Part shown: piece after piece, positions 39,835 to 48,595 of the stretch
Layout of the letters: each line of letters starts with the position of its first letter
Position numbering within the stretch: position 1 is the stretch's first letter
Source of the DNA: Pseudomonas tumuqii
GTDB taxonomy: Bacteria; Pseudomonadota; Gammaproteobacteria; Pseudomonadales; Pseudomonadaceae
Assembly: GCF_013184545.1 (NCBI RefSeq)
Contig: NZ_JAAOJA010000003.1
Location: 310,001 to 374,000 of the forward strand
DNA: 64,000 bases
Reading direction: 5' to 3'
Notes under the pieces: generated by a model
Seen by the model: the letters and a program-made list of their open reading frames with translations, nothing else
What the model was told of the DNA's origin: nothing
Database searches by the model: none
Made by a program: the position numbers and the translations under genes

Positions 39835-41928
39835 CTAGAATCCGCTCTCCCTGACCCCCAGCGCCGCCAGACGTCGCCAGGCCGCGGCGAGCATCGACTC
39901 GCGCCGCCCCTGCAGCTCGACTACCCCACGCAGGGGCTGTGTGACCGCCAAGGGCTCGTCCAGGCTCAGGTGCACGGCGTATTGCCCCTGCAACGGCCGC
40001 GCGCGCTGCTCTTCGTCGCGGCGCACCGCCAGCGGGCCGCCGCGGTCGGAGGCCAGGGCCTCCTGCTCCAGATAGGCCGCACCGGTGGCGGCGATACTCT
40101 GCAACTGCACCGCACGGCGCTCGCGAACCGGGTCGTCGGCGATAAAGTGGCCCGGCGCGCCGGGCCCGACCCGCCACAGATCGCCTTCCGGCAGGTAGCC
40201 GCGCAGCCGCGCGCCCGCGGCGATCACCCGCACCAGGGCCGGCTCCATGGCCAGCCAGCGGCCTGGGTGCAGGTTGTTCGCAAGGTCGCGCACCACCCCG
40301 GCAAACGGCGCACGCAACAGCAGGCGTTCGCGCTGGGCGGCCAGGCCGCGGTATTCGGCCAGGGCCTGGGCCAGGCGCTGTTCGAGAATGCCGACATCCG
40401 CCGCGGTCTCGCTGCGCCCGGCCTGACGCTTGAGCTGCAACTGCAGGATCTCTATTTCGCGCCGTGCAATCGCCTGGCGGTAATCCAGGTCCGGCGACTC
40501 CAACTCCAGTAGCACCTGTCCGGCTTGCACCGCCTGCCCCTCTTCGACCTGCACCTGCTTGAGGCGGGCGGCGGTGGGTGCATGTAGCGCCGCGACCCGG
40601 CTGGCCTCAATTAGAGCAGGCACCTGCACCGCGCCACGCCAGGGCAGGATCAGTACGGCCAGCGGCAGGATCAGCAGCAACGCACCGAGCAGCAGTCGCG
40701 CTGGGTGGGCCAGGGCCCGGTGCTGCCACCACTGGCGCATCTCGCGCACCACTGGCAGGGCAATAAACCACACCAGTTCGACCAGCATCAGAAAGATGCC
40801 GAGCAGCTTGAAGAACAGGTGATAGACGACCAGGGCGATGCCGAGAAACAGCAGCGCACGCCAGACCCAGGCGCTGTAGCCCCAAAGGAGCAAGCGTCGT
40901 TGCAGCCCGGGCGAAAGCGGCTCGGGTGCTGGTTCGCCGTAACCGAACAAGGCTTCGCGCATGCGCCAGCGGCACAGGGCAAAGGCGCGTGACTGCAGAT
41001 TGTCCACGCCCCACAGGTCGCTGAGCAGAAAGTAGCCGTCGAAACGCAGAAAGGGATTGAGGTTGATGAGCAGGGTGGTGATCCAGGTGGCGCTGGCCAG
41101 CATGAAGGCGGCGGTGCGCGCGGGGCCGTCCGGCAGGAGGGACCAGGCGAGCAGGGCGATGCAGGCCAGCAGCAGCTCGGCGAGGATGCCGCCGGCCCCG
41201 ATCAGCAGGCGCGAACGGCGATCATTGACCCGCCAGGCATCGCTGACATCGGTGTAGAACAGCGGGAACAGCACCATGAAGGCCAGGCCCATGCTTTGCA
41301 CCCGGCAGCCGGCGCGTTTGGCCATGTAGGCATGGCCGAATTCGTGGCAGAGCTTGGCGAAGGTCAGCGCTATGGCGAAGGCCAGCGCTCCTCCCAGGCT
41401 GAATAGATGAGGAAAGGTGGCGATAAAACGCTCCCAGTCGCGGGCGGCGAGAAACACGCCGAGGCCGAGCAGCAGGGGTAGGCCAACGCGCAGCAGCTTT
41501 GCGCCATGGCGCTCAAGCAAGGGCCAGGTACGATCGAGAAAGGCATCCGGGCGCCACAGCGGAATGCGGAAGAACAGGTATTGATGCAGCAGGCGCTGCC
41601 ACAGGCCTTGGCGTTGTTGCGCGGCCTTTGGCGCATAGCTGGCACGTTGTTCGGCATCCAGGGCCGAGATCAGATCGTGACCGCGGAGAAAACCCAGCAG
41701 TTCCTCCAGTTCGGTACTGGCGAGCGGTATGCCGGGCTCGCGGTTGGCGGCCTGCAGCACCCGTTCGGCATCGCCCAGCTGCCAGTGCCGCAGCAGGCGC
41801 ATGGCGGCTGCGCCGAGTTTGAAATAACGTCCGCGCAGCGGGTCGGCCAATGTCCACTGCGGGGACCCGTCCAGTGCCGGGCCGGCAGCGGACAGTTGCA
41901 GGTCAGCACGCAGGGAGGGCAGTTGCAT
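39835..41928 (-). CDS. PqqD-like / M50 site-2 protease / HlyD fusion protein
   Basis: 697 residues. An N-terminal winged-helix PqqD-like part (about 20-90, containing W-x-L-x-D-P-L-R-G-R-Y-F-K-L) leads into a multi-helix M50 domain with the zinc motif H-E-F-G-H (195-199) and the second ligand motif N-P-F-L-R-F-D-G (291-298). From about 430 a periplasmic membrane-fusion part follows: a biotinyl-lipoyl-like half-motif (A-P-T-A-A-R-L-K-Q-V-x-V-E-E-G-Q-x-V), a coiled-coil hairpin and a beta-barrel. It is the last gene of a three-gene adaptor operon. The likely role is processing or passage of the exported protein at the inner membrane; the substrate is not proven. Confidence 0.88.
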   Translation of the reverse strand: MQLPSLRADLQLSAAGPALDGSPQWTLADPLRGRYFKLGAAAMRLLRHWQLGDAERVLQAANREPGIPLASTELEELLGFLRGHDLISALDAEQRASYAPKAAQQRQGLWQRLLHQYLFFRIPLWRPDAFLDRTWPLLERHGAKLLRVGLPLLLGLGVFLAARDWERFIATFPHLFSLGGALAFAIALTFAKLCHEFGHAYMAKRAGCRVQSMGLAFMVLFPLFYTDVSDAWRVNDRRSRLLIGAGGILAELLLACIALLAWSLLPDGPARTAAFMLASATWITTLLINLNPFLRFDGYFLLSDLWGVDNLQSRAFALCRWRMREALFGYGEPAPEPLSPGLQRRLLLWGYSAWVWRALLFLGIALVVYHLFFKLLGIFLMLVELVWFIALPVVREMRQWWQHRALAHPARLLLGALLLILPLAVLILPWRGAVQVPALIEASRVAALHAPTAARLKQVQVEEGQAVQAGQVLLELESPDLDYRQAIARREIEILQLQLKRQAGRSETAADVGILEQRLAQALAEYRGLAAQRERLLLRAPFAGVVRDLANNLHPGRWLAMEPALVRVIAAGARLRGYLPEGDLWRVGPGAPGHFIADDPVRERRAVQLQSIAATGAAYLEQEALASDRGGPLAVRRDEEQRARPLQGQYAVHLSLDEPLAVTQPLRGVVELQGRRESMLAAAWRRLAALGVRESGF

Positions 41929-43248
41929 CTACAGGCCTACCGTCTGGCGCAAGGCGGCGAGGGGGCGCCTTAATAAATAGAGGGCCAGCGGGCCGCGATC
42001 GCCGAAGAGTTTTGCGGTGCCGCGCAGGCCGATACGTGGTGGCGCGCTGGCGAACTCGGCATCCAGGCGATAGGCCAGTTGGCCGCTGGCGGTCTGCTGG
42101 GCTTCATAAGCGCTGCGTTGCAGGCGCGCGGCGTGGCGATGCAGCGGGTCGCTGTCGAGGAACAGGGCCACTTCGCTGCCAGTTTTGAAGTCCAGGGCAT
42201 CGCCCACTGCCAACTCGATGCGCAATTCGGCCTGGTTCGGGTCGGCGATCTCCATCAGCCGCTCGCCGGTTTGCACCGGTTTGCCGGTCCAGCGCTGGGC
42301 ATCGGCAAACACCGCGATGCCATCGCGTTCGGCGCGCACTTCGCTGCGCGCCAGCAATTCGCGAGCGTAGTCGCGCTCGGCGCGCTTCTGCTCGACACGG
42401 GCGGCGAACAGGTCGATTCGCGCACTGGAATCGGCATCGGCGAAGGCGCGTTGGGCGTTGGCCTTGAGTTCGGCCTCGGCCACATTCAGGCTGCGCTCGG
42501 CGACATCGGCCTGGGCCTTGATGCTGGTGGCATCGAAGCGCAGCAGGATGTCGCCTTTGCTCACCAGCTGATTGGGCTTGACCAGGAACTCGGTGATTAC
42601 CCCATCCAGCGGCGCGGCCACCACCTGGCCGTTTAGCGCCACAACTTCGGCCGGAGCCAGCACCGATTGGCGCACCGGCAGCAGCATCAGCAGCGAGGCG
42701 GCAAGCGCAACGGCGAGAATTTTCTTGCGTGGCCAGCGCAGGCGCCAGGGCTTGCGTGGCTGCAGTGCCAGCCAGGCATGGCTGTAGCAGTCGCCGAGCT
42801 GGATCAGCAGAGCCTGTTCGGCCTCGCTCCAGGGTTGCTCGCGGGCGACCCATAAGCCGCCAAAGAGTTGGTGTCGGCGATCGAGCAGCGGCAGCCAGAA
42901 AACCGCTCCGGCGGACAGACTCTGCCAGTCGGCGCGGGTCTGCTCGGTCAGCGCGCTGGCGTTCACGACCTGGGGTTTGGCCGATGCGCCTTGGCTCAGC
43001 AACTGGCTGGCCGCACGCTCGACAAAGGCGACGAAGGGCGCGTGGGGCTCGACCTGGCTGATGCCGGTCACTGCCTGCGCCCGACCGGCGATCAGCAAGG
43101 CGGCGTGGCGGTAGCCAAACAGCGGTTGCGCGTCGTTGACCAGCACGTAGGCTAGGTTGTCGATATCCACTGCTGCCCGCGCCTGCTTTTGCAGGGCGAG
43201 AAACTGGGCGAACACACGTTCGGCAGGGCCTGGTACCTGAGCCGTCAT
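41929..43248 (-). CDS. GAF-domain HlyD-type membrane fusion protein
   Basis: 439 residues. The cytoplasmic N-terminus (about 15-160) looks like a GAF domain (L-V-N-D-A-Q-P-L-F-G-Y-R-H-A-A-L and G-G-L-W-V-A-R-E). One membrane helix (about 176-194) then leads to a periplasmic adaptor: lipoyl halves (V-V-A-A-P-L-D-G-V-I-T-E-F-L-V-K-P-N-Q-L-V), a long coiled coil rich in Ala/Arg, and a beta-barrel. It abuts the M50-HlyD start exactly and overlaps the upstream adaptor by four bases. A sensory GAF domain on an adaptor is unusual. Confidence 0.85.
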   Translation of the reverse strand: MTAQVPGPAERVFAQFLALQKQARAAVDIDNLAYVLVNDAQPLFGYRHAALLIAGRAQAVTGISQVEPHAPFVAFVERAASQLLSQGASAKPQVVNASALTEQTRADWQSLSAGAVFWLPLLDRRHQLFGGLWVAREQPWSEAEQALLIQLGDCYSHAWLALQPRKPWRLRWPRKKILAVALAASLLMLLPVRQSVLAPAEVVALNGQVVAAPLDGVITEFLVKPNQLVSKGDILLRFDATSIKAQADVAERSLNVAEAELKANAQRAFADADSSARIDLFAARVEQKRAERDYARELLARSEVRAERDGIAVFADAQRWTGKPVQTGERLMEIADPNQAELRIELAVGDALDFKTGSEVALFLDSDPLHRHAARLQRSAYEAQQTASGQLAYRLDAEFASAPPRIGLRGTAKLFGDRGPLALYLLRRPLAALRQTVGL

Positions 43249-44030
43249 GGCGCCTCCAGGAAACGTGCGCTGCCGCTCATGCCGGCCAACAGGCCGGAAG
43301 CGTCCTGGGGCAGGGCGCCGATCAGCAGCAGGGTCTGGCTGCCTTCATCGATGCGGGCACCCAGGCGCTTGATTTCGATCTGCAAGGGCTGGCCGGTTTC
43401 ATCCGGGACGAATTCGAAGTGCTGGCCGGGCTTGAGCTCTGCCAGCCAGCTCGAAGGCACCAGCAGATGTACTTCCAAAGTGCGGTTGTCGACGATCTCC
43501 AGCAGTGGCGTGCCACCGGCCACACTTTCGTGCGGTTGCACCTTGCGTTGCACCACCCGGCCATTGAACGGCGCAGCGACACTGCAGCGCTTGACCTGCA
43601 CCTGGTAGACCTGGGCCTCGGCCTGGGCTTGGGCCTGACGGGCCTCGGCCAGCGCCACCTGGAAGCGGCCAACCGAGTTGAGTGCCGCAAGTTGCTTGTT
43701 GTGGTTGAGCTCTTCGCGTGCCGCCCGCACCGCTGCCTGCGCGGCGTTCAATTGGGCCTGATAAGCACTGCAGTCGAAACGTACCAGTACCTCGCCTTTG
43801 TTGAAGTCCTGACCGTCGGTGTAGGGCATTTCGACGATGCGCCCCGCCAGCTCGCTGGATAGCACGGCCTGATCGCGGGCGCGCAGCACGCCACGTGCCT
43901 TGCGTTCGGCCACGGCGGAGGAGCTTGCCGCACTCTCGAGCAGCGGGTCATCATCCAGTGTTGTCGCCTGTCCAGGGCCAGCGCAGAGCAGGCACACCAC
44001 CGCACTTGTCCAGCCGAGTGTTAGTCGCAT
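43245..44030 (-). CDS. Periplasmic HlyD/RND-type adaptor protein
   Basis: 261 residues from the ATG at 44030 (GGGAG SD), which begins a signal peptide ending G-Q-A; a longer frame upstream is rejected. It contains the adaptor core: V-L-S-S-E-L-A-G-R-I-V-E-M-P-Y-T-D-G-Q-D-F-N-K-G (lipoyl half), an Ala/Gln-rich helical hairpin, the second lipoyl half A-P-F-N-G-R-V-V-Q-R, and a beta-barrel. There is no membrane helix after the signal, so it is periplasmic. It is first in the operon with the GAF-HlyD and M50-HlyD genes. Confidence 0.88.
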   Translation of the reverse strand: MRLTLGWTSAVVCLLCAGPGQATTLDDDPLLESAASSSAVAERKARGVLRARDQAVLSSELAGRIVEMPYTDGQDFNKGEVLVRFDCSAYQAQLNAAQAAVRAAREELNHNKQLAALNSVGRFQVALAEARQAQAQAEAQVYQVQVKRCSVAAPFNGRVVQRKVQPHESVAGGTPLLEIVDNRTLEVHLLVPSSWLAELKPGQHFEFVPDETGQPLQIEIKRLGARIDEGSQTLLLIGALPQDASGLLAGMSGSARFLEAP

Positions 44031-44197
44031 GCTGCGCTCCCTGCAATCTGAATTTGCGCAGTGTACGGGAGAAGCGCTGTTGCGCAAGTGTGCCGCGCAC
44101 CCGGCAGTCGTTGCTGCGCGGCAGGTTGCGGGTGGCTAACTGCCTGATGGTTCTCGCGTCGCTGCAATGCCTGGCTCATGCAGCGGTGAAGCTGCTG

Positions 44198-44773
44198 CTA
44201 GGGCACTGCTGGCGAGTCGTTCGAGTCGCTAGCCCACTGCTGCAGGCGTTGCGCGCGCGCCTGGCTTTCGCCCACTTGCTTGTCCAGTGCCTCCTGATAG
44301 TCGCTCAGCCAGCTGCGTGACCCCGCGATCATGCCGGCGAGGTCGCGCATGCCGTTTTTCAGGGCCCCGAGGCTGTGCTGGAAACTCTGTTCCTGGCCGA
44401 TCAGAGTTTGGGCGACTTGTTGCTGCACGGATCGATTGTCGCCGCTGCTCAGCGGCACTGCCGGTTTGCTGTTTTGCAGGGTGCTCAGCTGATGGCCCTG
44501 CTGGCCCACTTGTTGTTCAAGCTCGGCGACCTGTTTTTGCAGGGCGGCTGCCTGTTCTTGCAGGCTCTGGATCTGCTTGGCGCCGCTGTCTTCCGCCTGC
44601 TCGCCGGACTGGCCGAGCAGGCCGATGGTCAGCCAGCTGGCGAGCGTCATGGCCAGCACTGCGGTAAGGATGAACAGCAGGATGCGGTCGAGTCGGCGGC
44701 CTTTCTCCAGCAGCTCCAGGCGTTGCTCGGCGCTGATGGGTTCGCCGCTACTTTCTTCTGGCTCATTGCTCAT
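44198..44773 (-). CDS. Membrane-anchored coiled-coil protein of unknown function
   Basis: 191 residues: an acidic N-terminus with A-E-Q-R-L-E-L-L-E-K-G-R-R-L-D-R, one membrane helix (about 30-53), a periplasmic coiled coil (about 65-105, Q-E-Q-A-A-A-L-Q-K-Q-V-A-E-L-E-Q-Q) and a polar tail ending in a second helical region. I do not recognise a family. It is on the same strand 167 bases upstream of the three-adaptor operon, so it could be its first gene or an independent unit; an accessory export role is a guess. Confidence 0.75.
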   Translation of the reverse strand: MSNEPEESSGEPISAEQRLELLEKGRRLDRILLFILTAVLAMTLASWLTIGLLGQSGEQAEDSGAKQIQSLQEQAAALQKQVAELEQQVGQQGHQLSTLQNSKPAVPLSSGDNRSVQQQVAQTLIGQEQSFQHSLGALKNGMRDLAGMIAGSRSWLSDYQEALDKQVGESQARAQRLQQWASDSNDSPAVP

Positions 44774-45264
44774 GGCTTTTCCGTCGCGTGGTTGTGCGGG
44801 TCGAAGTGGCAGGTCATAAAGTGGCAGTGTGCCACTATTCGAGTATGGCTGGCGCCTTGGGTGATTGCCGGTTGCTGTCCCTGAATATCAGTACCCGCAG
44901 GATTGGGCCACGGTTCAGTGGCTAGCGTTCAATTATTCCTTCACTGGGCGTATTCAACCGGGTCTGGCGGGCTGATTGGGAGTTTATGCCGCCGCCATCG
45001 GCAGAATCCGTGCTTGTTTGGCAGTTAAATGCGCCGCATTGTAAATAAATCCTTACGGGTTACCCGGCTTTTTACCATGCGCTGGACGCTTTGGCTGGTG
45101 TTTATCAGGTTGTAAGGTTTTCTTGCCGATGGGCGGGCAAGCGGCTGCTGCCCAGCGCCCGGGCGATCTTGTGGGGCGCGCTTGCCTCGGTTGTCATGGA
45201 GTTAGCTGCGTCGTCCTGCCTGTAGGCGAGGGCGCCGAATCCACAACAATAACGAGGAGGCGTA
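44774..45264. promoter_or_regulatory. Upstream region of the tyrosine-degradation operon with candidate PhhR/TyrR box
   Basis: 491 bases without a gene. TGTAAA-N6-CTTACG at 45040-45057 fits the TyrR/PhhR box (TGTAAA-N6-TTTACA) at ten of twelve positions, and lies in an AT-richer patch 208 bases before hppD. A consensus-like SD (GAGGAGG) precedes the hppD start. The rest shows no other recognised element. Confidence 0.55.
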
Positions 45265-46347
45265 ATGACCGCCGTGAACAAGATCGAACAGCACAATCCC
45301 ATCGGTACCGACGGCTTCGAATTTGTCGAGTACACCGCGCCGACTGCCGAAGGCATTCAGCAGTTGCGTGACCTGTTCACCGCCATGGGCTTCACCGAAA
45401 CCGCCAAGCATCGTTCCAAGGAAGTCTGGCTGTTCCAGCAGAACGACATCAATTTCGTGCTCAACGGCAGCCCCACCGGGCATGTCCGCGAGTTCGGCCT
45501 GAAGCACGGGCCAAGTGCCTGCGCCATGGCCTTCCGCGTGCAGAACGCGGCCCAGGCGGCGGCCTATGTCGAGTCGCAAGGTGCCACGCTGGTCGGCAGC
45601 CACGCCAATTTCGGCGAGTTGAATATTCCCTGTGTCGAAGGCATCGGCGGTTCCCTGCTGTATCTGGTCGATCGCTATGGCGACAAGAGCATCTATGACG
45701 TCGACTTCGAGTACATCGAAGGTCGTACGCCGCAGGACAACGCGGTCGGCTTGCGAGAGCTGGATCATCTGACCCACAACGTCAAACGCGGGCAGATGGA
45801 TGTCTGGTCGGGTTTCTACGAGCGCATCGCCAACTTCCGCGAGATCCGCTACTTCGACATCGAAGGCAAGCTCACCGGTCTGGTCTCGCGGGCCATGACC
45901 TCGCCGTGCGGCAAGATCCGCATCCCGATCAACGAGTCGGCCGACGACAGGTCGCAGATCGAGGAATTCATCCGCGAATACCACGGTGAAGGCATTCAGC
46001 ACATTGCCCTGAGCACCGACGACATCTACGCCAGCGTGCGCCAACTAAGGGCCAACGGCGTGGACTTCATGAAAACTCCGGGCACCTATTATGACAAGGT
46101 GGACAGCCGCGTTGCCGGCCATGGCGAGCCGACCGAGTTGTTGCGCGAGTTGAATATCCTGATCGATGGCGCGCCGGGAGATGACGGCATCCTGTTGCAG
46201 ATTTTCACCAACACGGTGATCGGCCCGATCTTCTTCGAGATCATCCAGCGCAAGGGCAACCAAGGCTTCGGCGAGGGCAACTTCAAGGCGCTGTTCGAGT
46301 CTATCGAGGAAGACCAGATCAAGCGCGGCGTGCTCAAGGACAAATGA
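45265..46347 (+). CDS. hppD: 4-hydroxyphenylpyruvate dioxygenase
   Basis: 360 residues, vicinal-oxygen-chelate fold in two halves. Iron ligands are visible in L-D-H-L-T-H-N-V (first His), G-I-Q-H-I-A-L (second His) and F-F-E-I-I-Q-R (Glu). The enzyme converts 4-hydroxyphenylpyruvate to homogentisate. Preceded by a strong GAGGAGG SD; first gene of the hppD-hmgA-fahA-maiA operon. Confidence 0.97.
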   Translation: MTAVNKIEQHNPIGTDGFEFVEYTAPTAEGIQQLRDLFTAMGFTETAKHRSKEVWLFQQNDINFVLNGSPTGHVREFGLKHGPSACAMAFRVQNAAQAAAYVESQGATLVGSHANFGELNIPCVEGIGGSLLYLVDRYGDKSIYDVDFEYIEGRTPQDNAVGLRELDHLTHNVKRGQMDVWSGFYERIANFREIRYFDIEGKLTGLVSRAMTSPCGKIRIPINESADDRSQIEEFIREYHGEGIQHIALSTDDIYASVRQLRANGVDFMKTPGTYYDKVDSRVAGHGEPTELLRELNILIDGAPGDDGILLQIFTNTVIGPIFFEIIQRKGNQGFGEGNFKALFESIEEDQIKRGVLKDK

Positions 46348-46375
46348 GCCTTGGCCCTGTGCGCCTATGATGAAT

Positions 46376-46398
46376 GGTGCGCACGGCGCACCCTACGA
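46376..46398 (+). repeat. Short REP-like palindrome, copy 1
   Basis: GGTGCGCACGGCGCACC followed by CTACGA. A near-identical copy (one base different) occurs at 47580-47602. Both sit immediately before the SD of the next gene in the tyrosine operon. Confidence 0.7.
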
Positions 46399-46410
46399 TG
46401 GAGTTCTGTC

Positions 46411-47547
46411 ATGAGCCGTAACTGGATCAGCTTTCCCTTGCGCGAAGGCGACTGTTCGCGCCAGGCACACTGCGACTTTCCCGAAGGCACCTATGAGCGC
46501 GAGATGGGCCGCGAGGGTTTCTTCGGCCCCACCGCGCACCTGCACCACAAACATCCGCCGACCGCCTGGATCGATTGGCAAGGCCCGTTGCGCCCGCACG
46601 CCTTCAACTTCAACGACATCGCCAGCGAGCGCGACTGTCCGCTGGAGGCGCCGCTGACCCTGCACAACGCCGATATGAAGCTGCGCCTGTGGAAGACCCA
46701 CGGCGCCATGCGCCACCTGGTGCGCAACGCCGACGGCGATGACCTGCTGTTCATCCATGAGGGAGCAGGGGCGTTCTACTGCGATTTTGGTCACCTGAGC
46801 TACCGCGATGGCGACTACCTGGTGATTCCGCGTGGCACCGCCTGGCGCATCGAGACCCGTGAGCCGACCTTCATGCTGCTGATCGAGAGCAGCGATGGCG
46901 CCTACCAGCTGCCGGACAAGGGCCTGCTCGGCCCCCAGGCGATCTTCGACCCGGCGGTGCTCGAGCATCCGCGCCTGGACCAGGCGTTCAAGGCCCAGCA
47001 GGACGAAAGCACCTGGCAGATCAGGATCAAGCGGCGCAACCAGATCAGCACCGTGACCTACCCCTACAACCCGCTGGACGTGGTCGGCTGGCATGGCGAC
47101 AACACCGTGGTGCGGCTCAACTGGCGCGATATCCGTCCGCTGATGAGCCATCGCTATCACCTGCCGCCCTCGGCGCACACCACCTTTGTCGCCAATGGTT
47201 TCGTGGTCTGCACCTTCACCCCGCGGCCGGTGGAGAGCGATCCGGGTGCATTGAAAGTGCCCTTCTATCACAACAACGACGACTACGACGAAGTGCTGTT
47301 CTACCACCGCGGCAACTTCTTCAGTCGCGACAATATCGAGCAGGGCATGGTCACGTTGCACCCCTGCGGCTTCCCCCACGGCCCGCACCCCAAGGCACTG
47401 CAGAAGAGCCTGGAGAACCCGGCGACCTTCGTCGATGAGGTGGCGGTGATGATCGATACCCGCCGCGCCCTGGAGATCGACCCGGCGGCCGCGCAGGTCG
47501 ATGTGCCCGAATACGTCAACTCCTGGCGCGCGCCGGGCTTGAAGTAG
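46411..47547 (+). CDS. hmgA: Homogentisate 1,2-dioxygenase (short, Vibrio/Shewanella-like form)
   Basis: 378 residues from the ATG with GGAG 8 bases upstream. It is a cupin-fold homogentisate dioxygenase: the C-terminal half has the iron-site segment H-N-N-D-D-Y-D-E-V-L-F-Y-H-R-G and H-P-C-G-F-P-H-G-P-H-P. It is about 50 residues shorter than the classical 430-residue HmgA of Pseudomonas putida and lacks its N-terminal start. Context between hppD and fahA fixes the function: ring opening of homogentisate to maleylacetoacetate. Confidence 0.9.
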   Translation: MSRNWISFPLREGDCSRQAHCDFPEGTYEREMGREGFFGPTAHLHHKHPPTAWIDWQGPLRPHAFNFNDIASERDCPLEAPLTLHNADMKLRLWKTHGAMRHLVRNADGDDLLFIHEGAGAFYCDFGHLSYRDGDYLVIPRGTAWRIETREPTFMLLIESSDGAYQLPDKGLLGPQAIFDPAVLEHPRLDQAFKAQQDESTWQIRIKRRNQISTVTYPYNPLDVVGWHGDNTVVRLNWRDIRPLMSHRYHLPPSAHTTFVANGFVVCTFTPRPVESDPGALKVPFYHNNDDYDEVLFYHRGNFFSRDNIEQGMVTLHPCGFPHGPHPKALQKSLENPATFVDEVAVMIDTRRALEIDPAAAQVDVPEYVNSWRAPGLK

Positions 47548-47579
47548 GCCGCGCGCACCGCAACCCGACGGATATCTGT

Positions 47580-47602
47580 GGTGCGCATGGCGCACCCTAC
47601 GA
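47580..47602 (+). repeat. Short REP-like palindrome, copy 2
   Basis: GGTGCGCATGGCGCACC followed by CTACGA, in the 64-base gap between hmgA and fahA; the same element as at 46376 in the same orientation. The GAGG SD of fahA begins inside its last bases. Confidence 0.7.
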
Positions 47603-47611
47603 GGTTTGAGC

Positions 47612-48595
47612 ATGAAACTCGCATCACTGAAGCAAGGCCGCGACGGTCTGCTGGTCGTGGTCTCCCGCGACCTGCGCCGTGCGGTAAAAGTCCCGACCAT
47701 CGCCGCCACCCTGCAGGCCGCGCTGGACGACTGGACCGTGGCCCGTCCCAAGCTGGACGCGGTCTACCAGCGCCTCAACGACGGTCTGGAGCAGGGCGCC
47801 TTCGCCTTCGACCAGGCTGCCTGCCACAGCCCCTTGCCGCGTGCCTACCATTGGGCCGACGGCAGCGCCTACGTCAACCACGTCGAACTGGTGCGCAAGG
47901 CCCGTGGCGCCGAGATGCCGGAGAGCTTCTGGCACGACCCGCTGATGTACCAGGGCGGCGCCGACTGCTTTATCGCGCCGCAGGCGCCGATCCAGATGGC
48001 CGACGAGGCCTGGGGCATCGACCTGGAAGCCGAGATCGCGGTGATCACCGACGACGTGCCGATGGGCGTCACCGCGGCCGAGGCCGCGCAGCACATCCAG
48101 TTGCTGATGCTGGTCAACGACGTGTCCTTGCGCAATCTGATCCCCGGCGAGTTGGCCAAGGGCTTCGGCTTTTACCAGAGCAAGCCGTCGTCGAGCTTCT
48201 CGCCGGTGGCGATCACCCCGGATGAGCTGGGCGATTGCTGGAAGGACGGCAAGGTGCACCGGCCACTGGTCTCGCAGATCAACGGCGCGCTGTTCGGCCA
48301 GCCGGATGCCGGCACCGACATGACCTTCAACTTCCCGACCCTGCTGGCCCATGCCGCCAAGACCCGGCCGCTGGGCGCAGGCAGCATCATCGGCTCGGGC
48401 ACCGTCTCCAACTACGACCGCAGTGCCGGCTCGTCCTGCCTGGCGGAGAAACGCATGCTGGAGATCATCGAGCAGGGCGAGGCCAGGACGCCGTTCCTCA
48501 AGTTCGGCGACCGGGTGCGCATCGAGATGTTCGATGCCGTCGGCCACAGCCTCTTCGGCGCCATCGACCAGGTGGTGGAAAAGTATGAGCCGTAG
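47612..48595 (+). CDS. fahA: Fumarylacetoacetase (FAH family hydrolase)
   Basis: 327 residues from the ATG 7 bases after GAGG; a TTG two codons earlier is less likely. It has the FAH core with acidic metal ligands in D-L-E-A-E-I-A-V-I, the G-F-G-F-Y-Q-S-K-P segment and G-S-G-T-V-S-N. It hydrolyses fumarylacetoacetate to fumarate and acetoacetate. The TAG stop lies within the first six bases (CGTAGG) of the following palindromic element, so the insertion may have set the present C-terminus. Confidence 0.94.
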   Translation: MKLASLKQGRDGLLVVVSRDLRRAVKVPTIAATLQAALDDWTVARPKLDAVYQRLNDGLEQGAFAFDQAACHSPLPRAYHWADGSAYVNHVELVRKARGAEMPESFWHDPLMYQGGADCFIAPQAPIQMADEAWGIDLEAEIAVITDDVPMGVTAAEAAQHIQLLMLVNDVSLRNLIPGELAKGFGFYQSKPSSSFSPVAITPDELGDCWKDGKVHRPLVSQINGALFGQPDAGTDMTFNFPTLLAHAAKTRPLGAGSIIGSGTVSNYDRSAGSSCLAEKRMLEIIEQGEARTPFLKFGDRVRIEMFDAVGHSLFGAIDQVVEKYEP

